This document shows, piece after piece, positions 1 through 6,010 of a stretch of 15,959 bases of DNA. The notes below the pieces were generated by a model that ran no database searches, was not told the DNA's origin, and saw nothing but the letters and a program-made list of their open reading frames with translations. Each line of letters begins with the position of its first letter. Within the stretch, counting starts at the first letter, position 1. Source of the DNA: Syntrophomonadaceae bacterium (GTDB taxonomy: Bacteria > Bacillota > Syntrophomonadia > Syntrophomonadales > Syntrophomonadaceae); contig JAAZOA010000125.1 of the NCBI GenBank assembly GCA_012798055.1, positions 1 to 15,959 on the forward strand, given 5' to 3'. The position numbers and the translations under genes are program-made.

Positions 1-994
1 CTACGGCCTCCAGGTCGGTGACCGGAACATATTGCGCCCGGCCCAGATCAGACAGCATGGCGTGTTCCGGCCCGATGCCTGGATAATCCAGCCCCGCTGA
101 AATGGAGTAGACAGGAGCTATCTGTCCATATTCATCCTGGCAGAAATATGATTTCATACCGTGAAATACTCCCAGGCTGCCGGTGGCAATGGTGGCCGCG
201 GTCAGAGGGCTTGCGATCCCCAGGCCTGCGGCTTCACAACCGATAAGTTGCACCGCAGGATCATCGATAAACTCGTAGAAAGCACCCATAGCATTGCTCC
301 CCCCGCCCACACAGGCTATTACCGCATCCGGCAGTCGTCCTTCCTTATCCTGCAGCTGGGCCTTTATCTCCTGACCGATCACCTTCTGAAAATCTCGCAC
401 GATGGTGGGATAGGGGTGGGGCCCCATAACCGATCCCAGGACATAATAGGTATCGTCTATGCGTGATACCCATTCCCGGAAGGTCTCACTGACTGCGTCC
501 TTCAGGGTCTGGGTTCCGCTTTCCACGACATGGACTTTGGCTCCCAGCAGTTCCATCCGGTAAACATTCAGGACCTGGCGCTCTGTGTCTTCCTTGCCCA
601 TGAAGATCTCACATTCCAAGCCCATCAGGGCAGCAGCCGTGGCTGTCGCCACCCCGTGCTGTCCGGCGCCGGTTTCAGCGATCAACCTGGTCTTGCCCAT
701 CTTTTTGGCAAGTAGTGCCTGGCCCAACACATTATTGATTTTGTGGGATCCAGTATGATTCAGGTCCTCCCTCTTCAGGTATATCTTGGCCCCCCCCAGG
801 TCGCGGGTCATCTTTTCTGCAAAGTATAGGCGCGAGGGGCGTCCGGCATATTCGCGCAGCAATTGATCCAGTTCCTGCTGGAACTCCTGGTCCTGGCGGA
901 ATTTTTCATATGCATTTTCCAGTTCCATGACTGCATTCATAAGGGTCTCGGGGATATACTGCCCGCCATGGATCCCAAATCTTCCTTTCTTCAT
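1..994 (-). CDS. trpB: Tryptophan synthase beta chain, 3' end outside window
   Basis: Catalyses the last step of tryptophan synthesis, condensing indole with L-serine using PLP. The reading frame is open from the ATG at 994 to the window edge, about 331 residues; the family is about 390-400, so some 60-70 C-terminal residues are missing. Visible signatures are the PLP lysine in GSHKINN (about residue 85), the catalytic glutamate in AETGAGQHG (about 107), the phosphate-binding GGGSNA (about 230) and LDYPGIGPEH, typical of the major TrpB1 form. The ATG lies 2 nt past the trpF stop, with a GGAAAGGA ribosome-binding site inside the trpF 3' end. It is the sixth gene of the operon; trpA is expected just outside the window. 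Confidence 0.97.
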   Translation of the reverse strand, partial: MKKGRFGIHGGQYIPETLMNAVMELENAYEKFRQDQEFQQELDQLLREYAGRPSRLYFAEKMTRDLGGAKIYLKREDLNHTGSHKINNVLGQALLAKKMGKTRLIAETGAGQHGVATATAAALMGLECEIFMGKEDTERQVLNVYRMELLGAKVHVVESGTQTLKDAVSETFREWVSRIDDTYYVLGSVMGPHPYPTIVRDFQKVIGQEIKAQLQDKEGRLPDAVIACVGGGSNAMGAFYEFIDDPAVQLIGCEAAGLGIASPLTAATIATGSLGVFHGMKSYFCQDEYGQIAPVYSISAGLDYPGIGPEHAMLSDLGRAQYVPVTDLEAV

Positions 995-996
995 AA

Positions 997-1626
997 TTAT
1001 CTGTCCTTTCCTCTGCTGAGCTTTCTTACTTCGGCAATTATCGCTCTTATCTTGTCTTCATCCTTGACTCCGTCGCTTTCGACCCCGCTGCTGATATCCA
1101 CACCCCAGGGATGACTACCCCTAATAGCATGCTCAATATTATCCAGGTTAAGTCCTCCCGCCAGGAAAAACGGTTTGTGAAGTCCAGGAATCAGACTGTG
1201 GTCGAAGGTCAACCCTCCGCCGCCATACTGTGCGTCTGAGTAGGTATCGAGCAGCAGCAGGTCACAAGGCAGCCTCTGGGCCGCTAGTACCTGCTCCGGG
1301 TTTTTGACCCGTACGGCTTTAATCACCGGGCAGTTCACCCTTTGTTTAAGCTCCCGGAGGAAATCTTCTCCCTCATCACCATGGAGCTGGACCAAATCGA
1401 TAGTGCCGGCATCACATAGAGCCGCTATGGGGTCAATACCTTCATTCACAAATACGCCCACTGCCTTTATCCTCTTATCAAGCTTGGCTTTAAGAAGCCT
1501 GGCTTGTGCAGGGGAAACCCGGCGTCGGCTTTCGGCAAACACGAAACCGATGTATTCCGGCAAGCATCGGTTTACCGTGGTTATGTCTTCCTCCCTAGTC
1601 AGGCCGCAGATCTTGATCCTGATCAT
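997..1626 (-). CDS. trpF: Phosphoribosylanthranilate isomerase
   Basis: Performs the Amadori rearrangement of N-(5'-phosphoribosyl)anthranilate to CdRP. At 209 residues it has the normal length for a monofunctional TrpF (beta/alpha barrel). The family general base is the Cys in KICGLT (C7) and the general acid is the Asp in LLLDTYS (D127); both are present. The phosphate-binding LAGGLNLDNI and the GVDISSGVE segment close the barrel. Its ATG overlaps the trpC stop (ATGA), indicating translational coupling. No defect is visible. Confidence 0.97.
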   Translation of the reverse strand: MIRIKICGLTREEDITTVNRCLPEYIGFVFAESRRRVSPAQARLLKAKLDKRIKAVGVFVNEGIDPIAALCDAGTIDLVQLHGDEGEDFLRELKQRVNCPVIKAVRVKNPEQVLAAQRLPCDLLLLDTYSDAQYGGGGLTFDHSLIPGLHKPFFLAGGLNLDNIEHAIRGSHPWGVDISSGVESDGVKDEDKIRAIIAEVRKLSRGKDR

Positions 1627-2408
1627 GATCTCTCACCTTTCAGCTCTGCAAGCATTTGCGCTTTATCCGGGCTGCGCATCAGGACTTCTCCTATAAGCAC
1701 AGCGTTCACCCGTTTTTGCCGCAGAACTTCTATATCTGCAGCTGTTTTGATACCGCTTTCGGCGACAAAAATCACCCCGTCCGGGACCAATGGTCGCAGT
1801 TCAACACTGTTGTTCAGGTATACCGTAAAATCCTTCAGGTCACGATTATTGACCCCTATTATCCTGGCTCCGGCATCCAGAGCTCTTCCTATTTCGGCTG
1901 CATCATGGGCTTCCACCAGGGCTGACAAGCCCAACTCGTCGCAGATCTTGATGTAGTTCCGTATGGTCGCGGTGTCCAGCAGGGCACATATCAAAAGCAC
2001 TGCTGAGGCTCCAATAACCTTAGCCTCGTATAACTGGTAAGCATCTACGGTAAAATCCTTGCGCAGCAGCGGGAGAGCAACCACCTGGCTGATTTCCTGC
2101 AGGTGCGAGTCCCTACCCTGGAAGAAATCAGGTTCGGTCAAGACTGATATCGCTGCCGCTCCAGCTTGCTCATATTCCCTGGCAATCGCAACATAGTCGT
2201 ATTGGGTATCGATCACCCCCTGGGAAGGAGAAGCTTTCTTAATTTCGCAGATAAAATTGATCCCTGGCCGTGACAGTGCGGTTTCGAAGGGGAAACCGCC
2301 GGTAACTCCAATAGCCCGAGCCCGCCTTTCCATCGCTTCGCTGCTTATGCACGCCTGGCTGCACTTCACCCGCTGCAGCGCGGCCTCTGCAAGGATATCC
2401 AGTATCAT
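1623..2408 (-). CDS. trpC: Indole-3-glycerol phosphate synthase
   Basis: Closes the indole ring of CdRP to give indole-3-glycerol phosphate. It is 261 residues, a standalone enzyme rather than a TrpC-TrpF fusion. The active-site residues of the family are all visible: E55 and K57 in CEIKKASPS, K117 in LLRKDF, E166 in LVEAHD, N187 in GVNNRDL, and E217/S218 in VAESGI. The ATG lies 3 nt after the trpD stop, and its ribosome-binding site (GAGGT) spans the last trpD codons. The stop overlaps the trpF start. Nothing is missing. Confidence 0.97.
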   Translation of the reverse strand: MILDILAEAALQRVKCSQACISSEAMERRARAIGVTGGFPFETALSRPGINFICEIKKASPSQGVIDTQYDYVAIAREYEQAGAAAISVLTEPDFFQGRDSHLQEISQVVALPLLRKDFTVDAYQLYEAKVIGASAVLLICALLDTATIRNYIKICDELGLSALVEAHDAAEIGRALDAGARIIGVNNRDLKDFTVYLNNSVELRPLVPDGVIFVAESGIKTAADIEVLRQKRVNAVLIGEVLMRSPDKAQMLAELKGERS

Positions 2409-2411
2409 CGT

Positions 2412-3425
2412 CTATACCTCATTGGTCAATCGACGAAATTCTTCCAGCTTGGCGGCAGCCTTGCCGGATTCGATCAGCTCCTCGGCCAACTTGACACAAT
2501 CAGCCACGCTGCAATTGTCGATGCCGAGGTACAGCGCCAGGGCGGCATTGAGTATTACTACGTCTCTTTTGGGGCCTCGTTCCTTGCCGTTCAGTATGTC
2601 CCTGGTGATCCGGGCATTCTCTTCCGGAGTGCCGCCCATGAGGTCTTCCAGCCGGCAACAGCTGAAACCGAACTGTTCCGGAGTTATATCGTAACTCGTC
2701 AATTCGCCGAAACGGATCTCGCAGACGTGGGTCGGGCCCGTCAGTGTCACCTCGTCCATGCCATCACTTCCGCTTACCGCTACGCCCCTAACGACCCCCA
2801 GATTGGCAAGCACTTGGGCCAGTGGTTCCGCGAGCTTGTGGTCATAGACCCCCATAAGTTGCATGGTGGCTCCCGCAGGATTGGAGAGGGGGCCTAGAAC
2901 ATTGAATATGGTGCGCACCCCCATCTCCCGGCGGACAGGTGCTGCATGTTTCATGGAGGCATGGTATATCTGGGCAAACATGAAACATATATTGCTCTGC
3001 TCCAGTATCTTCTCACTTTGTTCCGGGCTGAGGTTCAGGTTGATGCCCAATTTTTCTAAGACGTCCGCCGCACCGCTCTTGCTGGAAACCCCCCGGTTGC
3101 CGTGTTTGGCTACCGGCACCCCCCCGGCTGCAACTACGAATGCTGAAGTGGTGGATATATTGAAGGTATTGGTCCCGTCGCCTCCGGTCCCTACTATATC
3201 GATCACATTGCGGACTGGATTGATCTTCAGGCCCTTTTCCCGCATTACTTCGGCGCAGGCTGTGATCTCCTCAACTGTTTCCCCTTTCATCCTGAGTCCG
3301 GCCAGGAGAGCCCCCATCTGGGCTGGGGTAGCGGTTCCTTCCATCATCTGCCGCATGACTGCTTTGGTGGTCTCCAGGTCCAGGTCATTGCCGCTCAATA
3401 CTTCTTTTATCGCTCTCTGTATCAT
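2412..3425 (-). CDS. trpD: Anthranilate phosphoribosyltransferase
   Basis: Transfers phosphoribosyl from PRPP to anthranilate. It is 337 residues, normal for a monofunctional TrpD. The family signatures are GTGGDG (79-84, PRPP loop), NISTTSAFV, KHGNR (107-111) and the SSKSGAADVLEKLG segment. A DE pair in GMDEVTL, expected to bind Mg2+, is also present. A strong AGGAGG site overlaps the trpG stop and lies about 7 nt before the ATG. The glutamine amidotransferase is a separate gene upstream, so this is not a TrpGD fusion. Confidence 0.97.
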   Translation of the reverse strand: MIQRAIKEVLSGNDLDLETTKAVMRQMMEGTATPAQMGALLAGLRMKGETVEEITACAEVMREKGLKINPVRNVIDIVGTGGDGTNTFNISTTSAFVVAAGGVPVAKHGNRGVSSKSGAADVLEKLGINLNLSPEQSEKILEQSNICFMFAQIYHASMKHAAPVRREMGVRTIFNVLGPLSNPAGATMQLMGVYDHKLAEPLAQVLANLGVVRGVAVSGSDGMDEVTLTGPTHVCEIRFGELTSYDITPEQFGFSCCRLEDLMGGTPEENARITRDILNGKERGPKRDVVILNAALALYLGIDNCSVADCVKLAEELIESGKAAAKLEEFRRLTNEV

Positions 3426-3437
3426 CTTTATTTCCTC

Positions 3438-4004
3438 CTATAATGCCAAAAATTTTTCCAGTATTACATGACCCATCGGGGTCAGAATCGATTCGGGGTG
3501 AAACTGCAGACCGTATACATCATATAAAGCGTGCTTCACAGCCATGACCTCACCGTTCTCATCCTCTGCAACGACTATCAGTTCTTCGGGTATGGTCTCT
3601 TTTTGGGCTGCCAGGGAATGGTAGCGGGCTGCATCGATCTGATCCGGCAGCCCCTCGAATATCGGGCAGCTGGTATCTATAATGATGCGGCTCTTTTTGC
3701 CATGCATAAGCTGCTTGGCATGAGTGATCCTGCTGCCGTATGCCTCGCAAATCCCCTGGTGACCCAAACAGACTCCCAGGATCGGGGCCTTTGCCGCCAG
3801 TTTCAAGACCATCTCTTCGCATATCCCGGCATCTTTAGGGTAGCCGGGGCCGGGAGAGATTATTATATGGGAGGGGTGCAGGGCCTCAATCTCTTCCACG
3901 GTCATTTCGTCGTTTCTGATTACCTTTATATCCGGATCTATGCTTCCGGCCAACTGCACCAGGTTATAGGAAAAACTGTCATAATTGTCGATCAATAATA
4001 TCAT
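3438..4004 (-). CDS. trpG: Anthranilate synthase component II (glutamine amidotransferase)
   Basis: Supplies ammonia from glutamine to TrpE. It is 188 residues, a class I glutamine amidotransferase. The nucleophile C79 lies in LGVCLGHQG and the other triad residues are H169 and E171 in QFHPES; the oxyanion region SPGPGYPKDAG is intact. The ATG overlaps the trpE stop by one base (TGATG), so translation should be coupled to trpE and would follow any translational control of trpE. In some Bacillota this subunit is shared with p-aminobenzoate synthase. Here the location inside the trp operon argues for dedication to tryptophan, though sharing cannot be excluded. Confidence 0.96.
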   Translation of the reverse strand: MILLIDNYDSFSYNLVQLAGSIDPDIKVIRNDEMTVEEIEALHPSHIIISPGPGYPKDAGICEEMVLKLAAKAPILGVCLGHQGICEAYGSRITHAKQLMHGKKSRIIIDTSCPIFEGLPDQIDAARYHSLAAQKETIPEELIVVAEDENGEVMAVKHALYDVYGLQFHPESILTPMGHVILEKFLAL

Positions 4005-5473
4005 CAGTCGTCAACCTCTCCTGCATTGCGGATAGCATTCATCACTGCCAGGGCCTTGTGGGCAGATTCTTCGTATTCTCTCTCAGGCACACTGTCCGCC
4101 ACTATTCCGCCTCCAGCCTGGACATACACCATATCTCCTTTTTTCACCGCCATGCGAATGGCGATGCTTGTATCCATATTGCCGCTAAAATCCACGTATC
4201 CCAGTGCGCCTCCGTAAATTCCCCGGGGTTCGGCCTCAATTTCTTCGATTATCTCGCAGGCCCTTATCTTTGGGGCCCCGGACAGGGTCCCGGCTGGCAG
4301 AACTGCTTCAATCGCGCTGTACCCGTCACATCCCGGGAGGATATCGCTTTCAACCTGGGAACAGATATGCATTACGGTAGAATAGCGATGGATCATCATG
4401 TATCTGGCAACCTCTACCGAAGCATACCGGGATATCTTGCCCAAATCGTTCCTGCCCAGATCAACCAGCATATTGTGTTCTGCCAGCTCTTTTTCGTCTG
4501 CCAGCAGTTCCTTTTCCAGCACAATATCTTCGGCCTCGGTTTTCCCCCTGGGCCGGGAACCAGCCACCGGGAAAGTGGTGAGGCGCCCATTCTGCAACCG
4601 CACCAGGGTCTCCGGAGAAGTGCTGATGATCTCGTCTCCGTCGATATGCATAAAGACCATATAAGGAGAAGGATTGGTGGTTCTCAAAACCCGGTAGGCA
4701 TTGATGAGGCTGCCCTGGTAGGGTGCCTCGAACCGCCTCGAAATGACAGCTTGGAAGATGTCTCCTTCATAGATATAGGATTTGGCTTTCTCCACCATTC
4801 GGCAGTAATCTGCTTTGGTTACATTGCAGCTAAATTGCACATTTTTATCGCTCTTGAGCTGCGGGAGCTCTTTCCCGTTACGGATAAATCCGGCTATAGC
4901 TTCTATGTCAGCCATAGCTTGTCCATAGTTCTCCATTACCTGATTGGTCAGCATATTAACGACTATGCTGATCTTCTGTTTGAGATGATCATAGGCGATC
5001 ACCTTGTCAAACAGCATCAGGTCGAAATCGTTATCCTCACCTCGCCTGATGTTAAGCTGGGGCTCGGCATAACCGATCATGGCATAGGCGAAATACCCCA
5101 CAAACCCACCTGTAAAAGGGGGCATGCCAGGCAGCCTGGGAGCCTCGTAATCACGCTGTATCTCCCGCAAGACATCCAGGGGACTATCGCTATGGATTAT
5201 AGTTGTGGCCCCATCCTTTTCTATGGTAACGGTCCGGTCTTTGCAGTACACCCTCATCACCGGGTCGTATCCCAAAAAGGAGTACCTGCCCCACTTTTCT
5301 CCGCCTTCAACGCTTTCCAGCAGGAAATAGCGGCGGCTTATGCCCGACAGCTTGCGCAGCAAGGTTATGGGGGTGATCACGTCCGCATAAATATCGCGGC
5401 AGATGGGAATTACCCGGTAATCTGGGGCTAAATCGAGAATGGTTTCACTGCTTGGTCTGATCATTTTCCTCAT
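4004..5473 (-). CDS. trpE: Anthranilate synthase component I
   Basis: Converts chorismate plus ammonia to anthranilate, the committed step. It is 489 residues with an N-terminal regulatory region and a C-terminal chorismate-binding domain. LLES (51-54) followed by a YSFLG block is the classical tryptophan feedback-binding motif, so the enzyme is probably inhibited by Trp. Catalytic-domain signatures include STSPE, VAGSRPRG, LVDLGRNDLG, LPAGTLSGAPK, GGALGY and QAGGGIVADS. The ATG at 5473 was chosen over the in-frame ATG at 5464 because of a GAGGAG site 5-6 nt upstream. That site and the start codon are embedded in a TRAP-type triplet array, and a T-box terminator lies further upstream. Confidence 0.98.
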   Translation of the reverse strand: MRKMIRPSSETILDLAPDYRVIPICRDIYADVITPITLLRKLSGISRRYFLLESVEGGEKWGRYSFLGYDPVMRVYCKDRTVTIEKDGATTIIHSDSPLDVLREIQRDYEAPRLPGMPPFTGGFVGYFAYAMIGYAEPQLNIRRGEDNDFDLMLFDKVIAYDHLKQKISIVVNMLTNQVMENYGQAMADIEAIAGFIRNGKELPQLKSDKNVQFSCNVTKADYCRMVEKAKSYIYEGDIFQAVISRRFEAPYQGSLINAYRVLRTTNPSPYMVFMHIDGDEIISTSPETLVRLQNGRLTTFPVAGSRPRGKTEAEDIVLEKELLADEKELAEHNMLVDLGRNDLGKISRYASVEVARYMMIHRYSTVMHICSQVESDILPGCDGYSAIEAVLPAGTLSGAPKIRACEIIEEIEAEPRGIYGGALGYVDFSGNMDTSIAIRMAVKKGDMVYVQAGGGIVADSVPEREYEESAHKALAVMNAIRNAGEVDD

Positions 5474-5540
5474 CTCAACTCCTCTCTACTGGTCTGGGCT
5501 CATCTCTGCTCAAATTGCTCTGGAATCAGACTCCTTTCTA
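5469..5540 (-). promoter_or_regulatory. TRAP (MtrB) binding site over the trpE ribosome-binding site
   Basis: In the RNA, nine NAG triplets occur with exactly 2-nt spacers, each starting 5 nt after the last. Their plus-strand positions are 5509-5511, 5504-5506, 5499-5501, 5494-5496, 5489-5491, 5484-5486, 5479-5481, 5474-5476 and 5469-5471. Seven are GAG and two (5494-5496, 5489-5491) are CAG. Two or three more triplets lie upstream with wider spacing: GAG 5518-5520, GAG 5531-5533 and UAG 5538-5540. TRAP is an 11-subunit ring that wraps about eleven GAG/UAG repeats. The last triplets cover the Shine-Dalgarno sequence, and the final one uses the G of the AUG, so bound TRAP should block trpE translation. 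Binding is inferred from the pattern and from the mtrB gene in the window. Confidence 0.82.
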
Positions 5541-5565
5541 TGAACTGGAGGATGGTCAGGGGCAA

Positions 5566-5601
5566 TAAAAAAAGCTTTTGTCCCCTAATAGGACAAAAGC
5601 T
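5566..5601 (-). terminator. T-box intrinsic terminator of the trp leader
   Basis: A perfect 11-bp stem (5591-5601 with 5573-5583), a 7-nt loop and a run of about seven U residues form a classical Rho-independent terminator on the minus strand. It lies about 95 nt before trpE. Its 5' arm is also used by the antiterminator, so the two folds exclude each other. Confidence 0.93.
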
Positions 5602-5838
5602 CATAGCTTCTGCGGTACCACCTAAATTGATAACCTAGTTACCCCCTCATTTGCGCACCATCATGCGCACCCCACTGATAACGGACAGGGTTCCCGTCGG
5701 CGTCTACTCCCAAAGGTTTCGAGCCGCCCTCGCAAGTCCATTCAATTAGTTCCGTATTACCGCATTCACACCAACCGGCGGCTCTCTGAAATACTTCCCC
5801 TAATCTACTCGTCTTGCTCATCAGTTTGATTATGGACT
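5566..5838 (-). promoter_or_regulatory. T-box riboswitch (tRNA-Trp) upstream of trpE
   Basis: The leader folds as a canonical T-box. Stem I has a lower helix GCAAG (5817-5813) with CUUGC (5736-5732). Above it is a specifier loop with GAAUGGA, placing UGG (Trp) at 5740-5738. Helices AUUAG/CUAAU and GUAUU/AAUAC follow, then the AGAGAG bulge and a distal loop with GGUGUGAA. The T-box core reads UAGG-UGGU-ACC, with UGGU (5620-5617) facing the tRNA acceptor end. In the antiterminator, UAGG pairs with CCUA, and CAGAAGCU pairs with AGCUUUUG, which is also the 5' arm of the terminator. Uncharged tRNA-Trp should therefore permit read-through into trpE. Confidence 0.95.
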
Positions 5839-5844
5839 TACCTA

Positions 5845-5873
5845 AAGATATATGCTTGCAGGGTATTTGTCAA
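5845..5873 (-). promoter_or_regulatory. trp operon promoter
   Basis: On the minus strand there is a consensus -35 TTGACA (5873-5868), a 17-bp spacer and a -10 TATCTT (5850-5845). Transcription would begin near 5838, just before T-box Stem I, giving a leader of about 365 nt. This is the expected place for the operon promoter. It lies back to back with the ATPase promoter on the other strand. Confidence 0.75.
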
Positions 5874-5923
5874 CTGTTTTCCTCGGTCCTGCTGTATTTC
5901 GGCGACTGGTGAGCCCAACCGAC

Positions 5924-5951
5924 TTGGAAAACCGCCACAGGTTGATATACT
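5924..5951 (+). promoter_or_regulatory. Promoter of the P-type ATPase gene
   Basis: TTGGAA (5924-5929), a 16-bp spacer and TATACT (5946-5951) form a good sigma-A-like promoter about 60 bp upstream of the ATPase ATG. It diverges from the trp promoter, with about 50 bp between the two -35 boxes. Confidence 0.6.
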
Positions 5952-6010
5952 GGAACTAGAAAGTCAAGCACCATCCCCCATCAACAACCACTCGGAAAGA
6001 TGGATGAGAA

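Noticed and set aside
4058..5431. 457-codon open frame on the plus strand across trpE
   Set aside because: It is antisense to an unmistakable trpE, with no ribosome-binding site or family resemblance; a mirror of trpE codon structure.
5639..5821. 60-codon frame (minus) that could be a leader peptide
   Set aside because: It coincides with T-box Stem I and linker; its one GVDADGNP-like stretch is RNA structure, and there is no ribosome-binding site. It has two Trp codons, but not the clustered Trp codons of a ribosome-stalling attenuator.
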